64,000 nucleotides of DNA from Pseudoteredinibacter isoporae_A. GTDB lineage: Bacteria > Pseudomonadota > Gammaproteobacteria > Pseudomonadales > Cellvibrionaceae. The translations under genes were made by a program, and so were the position numbers. Location: positions 248,001 to 312,000 of the forward strand of contig NZ_BAABWJ010000002.1 of NCBI RefSeq assembly GCF_040372805.1, given 5' to 3'. Positions 7,895 to 15,670 of this stretch are shown piece after piece (within the stretch, counting starts at the first letter, position 1; the number at the start of each line of letters is the position of its first letter). The notes under the pieces are model-generated. The model made no database searches. It worked only from the letters and a program-made list of their open reading frames with translations, and was not told the DNA's origin.

Positions 7895-8478
7895 TGGATT
7901 GCCAAGAAACGAATATTGCAGATGTGCTGCTGTTTAAACCTCGGGTGTTTGGTGATGAGCGTGGCTTTTTTCTAGAAACATTTCGCGAGTCCTGGTTTTC
8001 CGAGCGCGATTTGGATTATAACTTTGTACAGGATAATCACAGTTCTTCATCGAAGGGCGTGTTACGCGGTTTGCACTATCAAATGGAGCACACCCAGGGC
8101 AAGTTGGTGAGGGTGGTACGCGGTGATGTCTATGACGTTGCGGTTGATATGCGACGGGACTCACCAAGCTTTGGTCAATACGCCGCCGCTCGGCTATCTG
8201 AAGACAATAAGCACCTGTTCTGGGTGCCCCCGGGTTTTGCTCATGGCTTTTTGGTGTTGAGCGATATGGCGGAGTTTGTATACAAGTGCACAGACTATTA
8301 CCACCCTGAGAGCGAAGTCTCTCTGCGTTGGGATGATCCCAGTGTGGGAATTGACTGGCCGTTGGCGGAAGCGGGATTGGATGTACCCAGCTTGTCGGCA
8401 AAAGATAAGGAAGGCTTTCCGCTGGATCAGGCGCCCAGCTTTTTAAGCCGCGAGTTGACCACCGCGTCAAAGGGTTAA
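7894..8478 (+). CDS. rmlC: dTDP-4-dehydrorhamnose 3,5-epimerase
   Basis: RmlC epimerises C3 and C5 of dTDP-4-keto-6-deoxyglucose. The 194-residue cupin shows FGDERGFFLETFRE near the N-terminus, the QDNHSSSSKGVLRGLHYQ substrate loop with the catalytic His, VRVVRGDVYDVAVDMRRDSP, and VPPGFAHGFLVLSD. The ATG overlaps the rmlA stop (TAATG), suggesting translational coupling. The tail after about residue 180 is family-variable. Confidence 0.97.
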   Translation: MDCQETNIADVLLFKPRVFGDERGFFLETFRESWFSERDLDYNFVQDNHSSSSKGVLRGLHYQMEHTQGKLVRVVRGDVYDVAVDMRRDSPSFGQYAAARLSEDNKHLFWVPPGFAHGFLVLSDMAEFVYKCTDYYHPESEVSLRWDDPSVGIDWPLAEAGLDVPSLSAKDKEGFPLDQAPSFLSRELTTASKG

Positions 8479-8494
8479 CGGGTAGGCACGCAGG

Positions 8495-9376
8495 ATGAAA
8501 ATTCTTATTACCGGTGCCACCGGGCAACTGGGTTACCACCTTCAGCAAACCGCTGCAGAAACCGGGCGGAGCGACACGCTCTTATGTCCAGGGCGTGAAG
8601 AGTTAAATCTGGCTGACTCTGAATCACTCGATCATTATCTGCGTAATCACAAGCCTGAATACATTATCAATGCGGCTGCGTATACCGCCGTTGATCGTGC
8701 AGAGTCTGAGAGTGATCTCGCGCAAGCGGTGAATTGCGGTGCAGTGGAACAGTTCGCGCGATACAGCCTTGAACACAAATGCCCACTGATTCAAGTGTCG
8801 ACGGATTTTGTGTTTTCTGGTGAGCAGGGGAGACCCTATGAAACCGATACTGAATGCCAGCCGCTCGGTGTTTATGGTTGTAGCAAGCGCGAAGGCGAGC
8901 TTGCGGCACTGAGATCGCCCTACGCTCGTATTATCAGAACCGCTTGGGTGTACAGCGAACACGGCGCTAACTTTGTCAAAACCATGTTGCGTCTAGGGCG
9001 TGACCGGGATCGACTCACGGTTGTGGCTGATCAAATCGGCAGTCCGACATACGCTCGTAACCTGGCGATGTTTATTTGGCGGTTGATGGACAATGCCTGC
9101 GAGCAGACAATTTTCCATTGTTGTGATGCTGGTGTATGCAGTTGGTATGATTTTGCCAACAGTATTTTTGAGCTGGCGGTCGATAAGGGGCTGTTGGCTC
9201 AAGCGCCGAATGTGACCCCGATTCGTTCGGAACAGTACCCAACACCCGCTCAGCGTCCACACTATAGCGTTCTTGATTGCAGCAAGAGCTATGCCGCTGT
9301 CGATGTTGAGCCTCAGCATTGGCGTACGGCGTTGGCGCAGATGTTGGACAAACTTGGTGAGCAAGAAAAGCACTAG
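8495..9376 (+). CDS. rmlD: dTDP-4-dehydrorhamnose reductase
   Basis: RmlD reduces the 4-keto group to give dTDP-L-rhamnose. The 293 residues begin with the Rossmann motif ITGATGQLGYHL, then INAAAYTAVDRAE, STDFVFSG and a Tyr/Lys dyad within VYGCSKREGE. RTAWVYSEHGANFVKTM follows, as is typical of extended SDR proteins of this family. An ACGCAGG Shine-Dalgarno precedes the ATG. Third gene in the rml operon. Confidence 0.96.
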   Translation: MKILITGATGQLGYHLQQTAAETGRSDTLLCPGREELNLADSESLDHYLRNHKPEYIINAAAYTAVDRAESESDLAQAVNCGAVEQFARYSLEHKCPLIQVSTDFVFSGEQGRPYETDTECQPLGVYGCSKREGELAALRSPYARIIRTAWVYSEHGANFVKTMLRLGRDRDRLTVVADQIGSPTYARNLAMFIWRLMDNACEQTIFHCCDAGVCSWYDFANSIFELAVDKGLLAQAPNVTPIRSEQYPTPAQRPHYSVLDCSKSYAAVDVEPQHWRTALAQMLDKLGEQEKH

Positions 9377-9386
9377 AGACTGAATT

Positions 9387-10430
9387 ATGAAAACACTTTT
9401 GGTTACCGGCGGCGCTGGTTTTATTGGTTCTAACTTCTGTCATTACTGGACCAAGCAACACCCTGACGACAAAATCGTTGTTCTGGATGCATTGACTTAT
9501 GCTGGCCACCAGGAATATTTAAGCGAGCTGCAAGAGCAGTCGGGCCTGGACTTTGTACACGGCGATATTTGTGATTACCCGTTTTTGGAAAACCTGTTTG
9601 CCCAGTATGATTTTGATCATGTTGTGCACTTTGCCGCCGAGTCCCATGTGGATCGTTCCATCACTGGGCCGGATGCATTTATTCAGACCAATATCATGGG
9701 TACCCATAATTTATTGAAGCTGGCGAAGCAGTATTGGGTCGATCAGGAAAAACCGGGCCATCGTTTCCATCATGTGTCGACTGATGAGGTCTATGGCAGC
9801 CTGGAATCTGAAGATCCGGCGTTCAGTGAAACAACAGCGTATGCTCCAAATTCGCCTTATTCGGCGAGCAAGGCAGCCTCCGATCATTTGGTTCGTGCCT
9901 ATCACCACACCTATGGCCTGAATGTGAGCACGAGTAACTGCTCCAATAACTATGGCCCGAGGCAGGATAAAGAAAAGCTGATTCCGCTGATCATTCACAA
10001 CATCCTGCACGGCAAAGCATTGCCTATTTATGGCGATGGAATGAATATTCGTGATTGGTTGTATGTGGACGACCACTGCTATGCCATTGATCTGATCTTG
10101 CAGAAGGGCAAGAACGGTGAGGTATACAATGTGGGTGGGGAGAACGAGTGGGCCAATCTCCACATTGTTGAATTGATTTGCGACCTGATTGATAAAAAGC
10201 TGCAAGATGAACCCAAGTACCTCGAACGCTTCAGCGATTCGCCGGTTGCGAAGGGGGGAAAAGCCAGAGAGTTGATCAGTTTTGTGACCGATCGAGCTGG
10301 ACACGATCGTCGTTACGCGATCGATCCAAGCAAATGCCATGCTGAGCTGGGCTATCACCCGAAAGAAACCTTCGAAACTGGTATCGCCAAAACGCTGGAT
10401 TGGTATCTGGCTGAAGCATTGAAGGCTTGA
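9387..10430 (+). CDS. rmlB: dTDP-glucose 4,6-dehydratase
   Basis: RmlB removes water from dTDP-glucose to give the 4-keto-6-deoxy intermediate. The 347-residue extended SDR has TGGAGFIGSNFCHYW at the N-terminus, HFAAESHVDRSI, the STDEVYGSL active-site block, YSASKAASDHLVRAYHHTYG with the Tyr-x-x-x-Lys pair, and SNNYGPRQDKEKLIP. Length and motifs are standard. It lies 10 bp after rmlD. Confidence 0.97.
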   Translation: MKTLLVTGGAGFIGSNFCHYWTKQHPDDKIVVLDALTYAGHQEYLSELQEQSGLDFVHGDICDYPFLENLFAQYDFDHVVHFAAESHVDRSITGPDAFIQTNIMGTHNLLKLAKQYWVDQEKPGHRFHHVSTDEVYGSLESEDPAFSETTAYAPNSPYSASKAASDHLVRAYHHTYGLNVSTSNCSNNYGPRQDKEKLIPLIIHNILHGKALPIYGDGMNIRDWLYVDDHCYAIDLILQKGKNGEVYNVGGENEWANLHIVELICDLIDKKLQDEPKYLERFSDSPVAKGGKARELISFVTDRAGHDRRYAIDPSKCHAELGYHPKETFETGIAKTLDWYLAEALKA

Positions 10431-10434
10431 TTCT

Positions 10435-11274
10435 GTGCCTGGCGTGCAACTGACCGCATCGGTGGTTTTGTACCACAGTCCTCTTGATATGGTTGTACGT
10501 CACCTCCAAAGTGTGGCGAAATCTTTCGCCCACTTTTACCAATCTTGGCCATCGTCCAATCTTCGGTTTTTGATCGTAGACAACAGCGTGAACGATGCGT
10601 ATTGGGTTTCCCTTGAAGAACAGCTTTCAGCCAGTGAGTGGCCAACCGGCATGAGCATGGAGCTGATTAAGAGTCCGGCGAATAAAGGTTATGGGCACGC
10701 GCACAACCAGGCCTTGGAAAGTATCCCCAGTGATCCCTCACGCGAAGACAATCAATTTCATGTCGTACTCAATCCGGATGTCTATCTCGCTGAGACAGCC
10801 TTGTTGGAAAGCTACGCGTGCATGAGAGAGCAAACTGATGTGGCTCTGCTGAGTCCTCAGATTCTCGACAACTATGAGGCTGTGCCACATGTCGCAAAGC
10901 GCTATCCGGGCCTGAGAATTCTGATGGGACGCTATTTGAAGGCATCGATATGGCCCGAGCAACAGCGGCATTATGTGTATGCTGAACAAGATCCAACACA
11001 GGCATTCGATGCAGAAATGGCTGGAGGCTGCTTTTATTTCTGCCGATTATCGGCACTGCAGGAGATTGGGGGGTTTGATATCAGTTACTTCCTTTATTTC
11101 GAAGACTTCGACCTGTGCGAGCGACTGCGAGCCAAGTCTTGGCGACTGCGTTATGAGCCCTCGGTACACATTCGGCATGACGGCGGCGGTGTTGCCGGAA
11201 AAACCCTGCAACACCAGTGGTATTTTGTGTGCTCGGCAGCGCGTTTTTATTGCCGCTATGGTTGGCGTTTTTAA
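10435..11274 (+). CDS. GT2 glycosyltransferase, probable rhamnosyltransferase
   Basis: The 279-residue product is a GT-A fold family 2 glycosyltransferase: LTASVVLYHSPLDMV at the N-terminus, LIVDNSVND, NKGYGHAHNQAL, a DxD-like VVLNPDVYL, then GGCFYFCRLSALQEIGGFD and YFEDFDLCERLR, the WbbL-like acceptor motifs. It starts with GTG, preceded by GAAGG, 4 bp after rmlB. The operon context makes rhamnosyl transfer the best guess; the acceptor is unknown. No membrane segment is seen. Confidence 0.8.
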   Translation: MPGVQLTASVVLYHSPLDMVVRHLQSVAKSFAHFYQSWPSSNLRFLIVDNSVNDAYWVSLEEQLSASEWPTGMSMELIKSPANKGYGHAHNQALESIPSDPSREDNQFHVVLNPDVYLAETALLESYACMREQTDVALLSPQILDNYEAVPHVAKRYPGLRILMGRYLKASIWPEQQRHYVYAEQDPTQAFDAEMAGGCFYFCRLSALQEIGGFDISYFLYFEDFDLCERLRAKSWRLRYEPSVHIRHDGGGVAGKTLQHQWYFVCSAARFYCRYGWRF

Positions 11275-11404
11275 CCTAAAGGGGCATTCTTGAAGGGCCA
11301 AAGTGGTGGCGCAAAAACCCCTCCAAACAAAAAGTGTGAAGCAGGTCTCAAAACCGCGAAGGTTTGCTCATAATTGCTGAGTAGGGCAGGGTGAGCTTCG
11401 TTAG

Positions 11405-11424
11405 ACCTACATAGCTATGTAGGT
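11405..11424 (+). promoter_or_regulatory. 20-bp perfect palindrome covering the Shine-Dalgarno of the coiled-coil gene
   Basis: ACCTACATAG followed by its exact reverse complement CTATGTAGGT. As RNA it can fold into an 8-bp stem with an AGCU loop, burying the AGGTGA Shine-Dalgarno (11421-11426) of the gene starting at 11432. It could be a DNA operator or a translational switch. Confidence 0.75.
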
Positions 11425-11431
11425 GACACCC

Positions 11432-12481
11432 ATGGGATTCAATATTCTTTTCGGTGCCGTTGTCGGCGCCTTAACTCTTTCATTCAGTACAGCTCTGGCT
11501 GCGGCCGATTTGTCCGTCGAGCAGGACGTTCTATTACGTCTGCAGCAAGTGTCTGAAAATCAGCAATTGTTGTTGCAGGATAAAGAACAATCATTGCTGG
11601 ACTTCGAGCGCAAGCTGCAAGATGCCCAGGATGATTTAGTCGATGCGGAACGCGAGCTGCAAGACAAAGAACAGGAGCTGGCGGACGCCCGATCCGGTGG
11701 TGAGACAATGGCTCGCCAGCGTAAACTGGCTGAGCACGCGGTTTCTATGGCCAAACGTGGGGTAAAAAACCGCCACAAGCGTATCCAGCGAATTGAGGGC
11801 AAGTTGACTCAGGAGCAGGACATACTGGCCAAAGCGCGCACGCAATTAAGCAAGAGCCGCAGTAACATTGCCAAACAGGAAGCCAAGATTGCCCGTCTGC
11901 GCGATGAAGCATCCGCTAAGGCGGCTCGCGTTGCCAAAGCCGAGCAGCAACGCCAGGCAAATGCTCGACCCGAACCCAAGCCTCAGGTGAAACAAACCCT
12001 CGCCAAAACTCAGGTTAAAACCCAGGCGCCTGTCGCTGAGCCTCCAAAGTTGGCGCAAGTGGATATACCCAAACAAGAGCAGCCTAAAGTTGAAGAGCCG
12101 AAGCCGGAACCGGCTGTTGAAGAACAGGAAGCCAAAGATCAAATGGCCGCCTTGGATGAGCTGGCCAGACAACAGGCGAAGGCAGAAGAGCAACGTTTAT
12201 CAGAAGCCTTGGCGAGCTCAGAGCCATCGGGTCGCCAGCTGTATAAAAACCTGCGGATCAGAAGTGAATCGGTGGATGCTGAATTTCAGTTTTTAGGTAA
12301 CCACCAATATCGCGCTGAGTCGGCGGTTACCGGCGGACGTCATATGTTTAAGGTGGGCTCTCACCATTATCGCGGGACTATTCCTTCATCGGATGCAGGT
12401 GAGGTGTATGTTTTCTTGTACGATACCAGCCGCAAAGGCAAGCCTCGTTTGAGCATGTATCGTAAGTCATTGTTGCAATAA
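11432..12481 (+). CDS. secreted coiled-coil protein, paralogue 1 (unknown function)
   Basis: I do not recognise this family. The 349 residues comprise a signal peptide (1-23, ending ALA), a long charged coiled coil (about 27-175), a Pro/Lys/Glu-rich linker (about 178-230), a short helix (232-262) and a C-terminal domain (267-349) rich in aromatic residues. The middle motif AEHxxxMAxRGVKNRxKR (100-117) and the C-terminal YRAExxVxxG...YVFxY...YRKSL pattern recur in the gene at 13331. The ATG is preferred over a GTG at 11423 because AGGTGA lies 5 bases before it. Likely periplasmic. Downstream lies hsp20. Confidence 0.8.
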   Translation: MGFNILFGAVVGALTLSFSTALAAADLSVEQDVLLRLQQVSENQQLLLQDKEQSLLDFERKLQDAQDDLVDAERELQDKEQELADARSGGETMARQRKLAEHAVSMAKRGVKNRHKRIQRIEGKLTQEQDILAKARTQLSKSRSNIAKQEAKIARLRDEASAKAARVAKAEQQRQANARPEPKPQVKQTLAKTQVKTQAPVAEPPKLAQVDIPKQEQPKVEEPKPEPAVEEQEAKDQMAALDELARQQAKAEEQRLSEALASSEPSGRQLYKNLRIRSESVDAEFQFLGNHQYRAESAVTGGRHMFKVGSHHYRGTIPSSDAGEVYVFLYDTSRKGKPRLSMYRKSLLQ

Positions 12482-12508
12482 CTCATCACCGCGAGTCGCC
12501 CCCTCAAT

Positions 12509-12537
12509 GGGCTCAACGGTTCTCGTTGAGCCCCGTT
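12509..12537 (+). terminator. hairpin terminator after coiled-coil gene 1
   Basis: GGGCTCAACG (12509-12518) and CGTTGAGCCC (12524-12533), a perfect 10-bp stem with a 5-nt loop. The T-run is weak (CGTTTCG). Confidence 0.6.
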
Positions 12538-12560
12538 TCGTCAAAAAGCTTTTCCCCAGC

Positions 12561-12588
12561 CTTGATATCTCAGAACTCAGCCCCATAT
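12561..12588 (+). promoter_or_regulatory. sigma-32 (heat-shock) promoter for hsp20
   Basis: CTTGATA (12561-12567), a 13-bp spacer and CCCCATAT (12581-12588). This closely fits the sigma-32 pattern CTTGAAA-N(11-16)-CCCCATnT and gives a leader of roughly 105 nt. Confidence 0.8.
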
Positions 12589-12676
12589 TGATAACAGACC
12601 CGCCTGATGGGGGTCGGAGCTGGCACACGTTGTGCCTCAATGCCAGGACCTAAGGTCTGGCAAACAATCAATATTG

Positions 12677-12699
12677 CTTAATTGTTAAGGATATTTCTT
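12677..12699 (+). promoter_or_regulatory. possible RNA thermometer over the hsp20 Shine-Dalgarno
   Basis: CTTAA (12677-12681) can pair with TTAAG (12685-12689), or AAGGA (12687-12691) with the U-rich TTCTT (12695-12699). Both hide the TAAGGA ribosome-binding site in weak stems, as in ROSE or fourU thermometers of small heat-shock genes. The bulged hairpin of 12651-12664 precedes it. Inference from pairing only. Confidence 0.4.
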
Positions 12700-13140
12700 A
12701 TGCGTAATTTCGATTTGTCACCACTTTACCGTTCGTCGATTGGCTTTGATCGTATGGCCAATATTCTCGATAGCCTGACAGCGACCGAACAGAACCAACC
12801 CAGTTACCCTCCCTACAACATCGAGCTGACCGGTGATGATCAGTATCGCATCACGATGGCCGTGGCAGGTTTCGCCGAAGCGGAATTGGGAATTGAGGTT
12901 GAAGAGAACAAATTAACCATTGCCGGCAAGAAAGAAGCCGCCAAAGAAGAAAAGACCTATCTGCATCAAGGCATTGCAGCGCGTAACTTTGAGCGTCGTT
13001 TCCAATTAGCGGATCATGTTCGTGTTGAGCATGCGCATATGGAAAATGGTCTTTTGCATATCGATTTGCGCCGGGAAATACCGGAGGCGATGAAGCCTAG
13101 AAGCATCGCAATCTCAACGTCAGGATTGCTTGAGTCCTAA
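12700..13140 (+). CDS. Hsp20/IbpA family small heat-shock protein
   Basis: The 146-residue alpha-crystallin protein resembles IbpA/IbpB, which hold unfolding proteins for later refolding by DnaK/ClpB. The N-terminal RNFDLSPLYRSSIGFDRM block is typical of IbpA. The crystallin domain spans about 35-125: YPPYNIE, YRITMAVAGF, ENKLTIAGKKE, GIAARNFERRFQLADHV, and ENGLLHIDLRREIPE, followed by a short tail. TAAGG lies 10 bases before the ATG; an in-frame start at 12682 lacks such a site. Heat induction is supported by the sigma-32 promoter. It sits between two paralogous coiled-coil genes. Confidence 0.93.
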   Translation: MRNFDLSPLYRSSIGFDRMANILDSLTATEQNQPSYPPYNIELTGDDQYRITMAVAGFAEAELGIEVEENKLTIAGKKEAAKEEKTYLHQGIAARNFERRFQLADHVRVEHAHMENGLLHIDLRREIPEAMKPRSIAISTSGLLES

Positions 13141-13171
13141 GTCTCGCTGCTCATTGGCCTGAACAGCAAAC

Positions 13172-13203
13172 AAAGCCCGCATAGCTCATGCGGGCTTTTT
13201 TGT
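13172..13203 (+). terminator. rho-independent terminator of hsp20
   Basis: AAAGCCCGCAT (13172-13182) and ATGCGGGCTTT (13188-13198) with a 5-nt loop and a T-run. Confidence 0.9.
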
Positions 13204-13330
13204 GACGCCTGTCTCATAGGGTGATTGTTTTTGCCATAGAGCTTGGTGATATTCGCCTATTATAATTTGTCACCTAAGACGTTAGGGTACTGCCCAGGTT
13301 TTTAACTCTTAAAATATACAGTGACATGTT

Positions 13331-14371
13331 ATGAATGCCACAGCCATAGCCGCTATTTTGATAGCATTGTGTGTTTTCTGCACAAACAGTTTTGCCCAAT
13401 CCATTGAAGAACAGCTTACCCAGGCCGAGACCGCAATCCAGCAGGCTCAACGACGCCTCCCCCAACTCGAAACCCTCAGTGAAGAGCTTGCTGCAGAATT
13501 AGAAGGTTTTGCTCGCAAGTTGGAAGACGCTGAGCAGGATTTGGCGCAGTCCAACCGTGATGCCGCCCAGGCCCAGACGCTCCTGCAAGAGAGCAAGGTG
13601 GCTCACGAGGCGAACCCGAATCAAGATACTGATCGTGCTTTGCGAAAAGCTGAGCATGGCTATGCCATGGCCGAGCGAGGGGTGAAAAACCGCAGTAAGC
13701 GAGTTGAACGTATCCAGGGCAAGCATCAACAGTTATTGCTGAGCAATGAACGTAATATCCAACAACAAAAGGCTCTGCAAGCTCAGTTAAAAAAAGGGCG
13801 AGCCGATGTGCAGCGATTGCAAGCGACACTGCAGGATGAGAAACAACAGGCTCAACAAGCCGCTGTTGCGGCAACGGCCAAGTTGGAGCAGCAGGCCAGA
13901 GTTGCTCAACAAGAAAAACGGCAGCGTGAAAACGAACTGAAGCTGGCTCAGCAGCGTGAGGCGGAAGCCAAAAAAGCAAAACTGACGCAAACCATGGCAA
14001 AGAAAGATCCAGTGACTCAAGCCATTAAGTTGAGTGCTGAGGATCAAGCTGCAAAACGTCAGGCTGAAGAACTCTTGGCGGAAGTAAACCAGCAAATTGC
14101 AGATAAACCCGGGCGACGCCCCCTGTATAAACGCCTCTCACTGAAAGGGCCGCAGTTAGTCGGTGTTCCATTTACTTTTATGGGAGCGAATTACTACCGA
14201 GCTGAAGCGAGAGTCAGTGCAGGCCAGCAATTTTTTGAGGTCGCAAAGAACCGGTTTAAACGAGACTTACCGGAGGCGGATGATGGTCAGCTGTACGTCT
14301 TTATTTATCAGGCTAAGTCGGCATCACGCGGAATCTTGCACTACTACAAGAAATCTCTTGTTGAGAAGTAA
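13331..14371 (+). CDS. secreted coiled-coil protein, paralogue 2 (unknown function)
   Basis: A paralogue of the gene at 11432. The 346 residues have a signal peptide (1-22, ending SFA), a near-continuous Gln/Ala/Glu/Lys coiled coil (about 24-258) and a C-terminal domain (about 260-346). Shared with paralogue 1 are AEHGYAMAERGVKNRSKR (107-124) and, at the end, the YRAEARVSAGQ, LYVFIY and YYKKSL segments. It lacks the Pro-rich linker of paralogue 1, so its coil is longer. Upstream is a TATAAT (13261-13266) without a clear -35. Probably periplasmic; function unknown. Confidence 0.8.
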   Translation: MNATAIAAILIALCVFCTNSFAQSIEEQLTQAETAIQQAQRRLPQLETLSEELAAELEGFARKLEDAEQDLAQSNRDAAQAQTLLQESKVAHEANPNQDTDRALRKAEHGYAMAERGVKNRSKRVERIQGKHQQLLLSNERNIQQQKALQAQLKKGRADVQRLQATLQDEKQQAQQAAVAATAKLEQQARVAQQEKRQRENELKLAQQREAEAKKAKLTQTMAKKDPVTQAIKLSAEDQAAKRQAEELLAEVNQQIADKPGRRPLYKRLSLKGPQLVGVPFTFMGANYYRAEARVSAGQQFFEVAKNRFKRDLPEADDGQLYVFIYQAKSASRGILHYYKKSLVEK

Positions 14372-14378
14372 ACAACAT

Positions 14379-14400
14379 AAGTTCGGGCAAGCCCGAACTT
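14379..14400. terminator. convergent hairpin between coiled-coil gene 2 and the AraC-type gene
   Basis: AAGTTCGGGC and GCCCGAACTT form a perfect 10-bp inverted repeat with a 2-nt centre. It overlaps the stop of the reverse-strand regulator and could serve both strands. Confidence 0.65.
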
Positions 14401-15388
14401 ATTGATTCACTGAGAATAATTTCGCACGCACGGTGGTGCGGTATTCGCTCGGGGTCGTTGCCAGCAGTTTTTTAAACAGCCCGGTAAAGTGCCCCATATC
14501 CTGATAGCCTACCCGAAATGCAATTTCATTGATCGAAAGATTGCTGGTTTTCAGTAAATCCTTGGCGGTTTCAATTCTCACTTCCTGCAAATACTGCAGA
14601 GGTGATTTTCCGGTTGCGCTTTTAAAGCGGCGATTGAAAGTTCGCACGCTCATATCAAATTTTTCGGCGACGTCGCTGAGTTTAACTTCCTTGCCGTAAT
14701 TGTCCTGAAGCCAGATCTGGGCCTGAACAATATCTTCATCCGGGTGATTGTTGGAGCACCCTTCAAAGAAACCACTTTCCTCATAAGAGCGTCGAATTTC
14801 GTGGGAAAAATGACGTTCAACATGGTTGGCGGTTGGGCGATCGTACAGGCGCTGAATAAAATGAACGGTCAAGTCGGCCAAGGCATTAACGCTGGCGGCA
14901 CAGTAAAGGTTGGATGCCTGGGTGATAAAATACTGGCGTTTCAACTGTACTTGGGGATAGTCACGCTGAAACTGATCAAAGTAGTGCCAGTGCGTGGTAG
15001 CGGGTTTGCCGTCCAGGAGTCCAGCTTCGGCCAGCAGACAACAACCCGTGCCGACAGCGCTGATCGTGGCGCCATTTTCATAGTGCTGGCGTAACCAGCT
15101 GAGCAATTGGGGGTGTCGCTTCATCAGGGGTCTGGGGTTACGCCATAGCGCCGGCAGGTAAATCATATCGCTTTCACCGACCTCGGGCAGGCTCAGGTCA
15201 GGCTGAAATGCAAAGCCAGCGCGAGTCATTACTGACTTACGCTCAATGGCGGCGGTTTGTATATTGAGGCGTTCGGCGCGGCGATTTTGGGCCAGAGCGG
15301 CGGATTCAGCGGCTCGCAGCATTTCGATGGGCAGCGTCGTCCCGGTGGCCAGCATGTGATCGCATAAGACAAAGGTAATAGTAGGCAC
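14399..15388 (-). CDS. GlxA-family AraC-type transcriptional regulator
   Basis: The 329-residue product fuses an N-terminal DJ-1/PfpI-like domain (about 1-190; the nucleophile-elbow region reads SAVGTGCCLLAEAGLLDG) to a C-terminal AraC DNA-binding domain (about 215-320; SDVAEKFDMSVRTFNRRFKSATGKSPLQYLQEVR and INEIAFRVGYQDMGHFTGLFKKLLATTPSEYR). Members often control catabolism of quaternary amines or related compounds; the ligand here is unknown. It is divergent from fabY, and the shared gap contains a direct repeat that may be its operator. Confidence 0.92.
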   Translation of the reverse strand: MPTITFVLCDHMLATGTTLPIEMLRAAESAALAQNRRAERLNIQTAAIERKSVMTRAGFAFQPDLSLPEVGESDMIYLPALWRNPRPLMKRHPQLLSWLRQHYENGATISAVGTGCCLLAEAGLLDGKPATTHWHYFDQFQRDYPQVQLKRQYFITQASNLYCAASVNALADLTVHFIQRLYDRPTANHVERHFSHEIRRSYEESGFFEGCSNNHPDEDIVQAQIWLQDNYGKEVKLSDVAEKFDMSVRTFNRRFKSATGKSPLQYLQEVRIETAKDLLKTSNLSINEIAFRVGYQDMGHFTGLFKKLLATTPSEYRTTVRAKLFSVNQ

Positions 15389-15477
15389 GGTGTATTCCTG
15401 GCTCTTCCAATTCCCAAAAACGTTATAAATCAGTGACCTAAATCGCCTGAAAACAGGTCTTGGCCACTATGCCTGTA

Positions 15478-15549
15478 ATATTGGCTAAAGTTGCGCGTGG
15501 ATGGTTATGGTCATACCGGTCTTAATTGTTGTCATATTGGCCAAAGTGG
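15478..15549. repeat. direct repeat pair between the AraC-type gene and fabY
   Basis: ATATTGGCTAAAGTTG (15478-15493) and ATATTGGCCAAAGTGG (15534-15549) share 14 of 16 bases, with starts 56 bp apart. Spaced direct repeats in a divergent gap are typical AraC-family operators. Confidence 0.6.
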
Positions 15550-15670
15550 GTCGTTTTAGCATGTAATGGCCCGTTTCCCGGCGAGGCTGGCTGAAATCAC
15601 AAAAATAGCTCCTGTATAGATTCATAGAATAAACCCATAGCTTGTAACAGTAATTTTTATGGGGTTCCCT

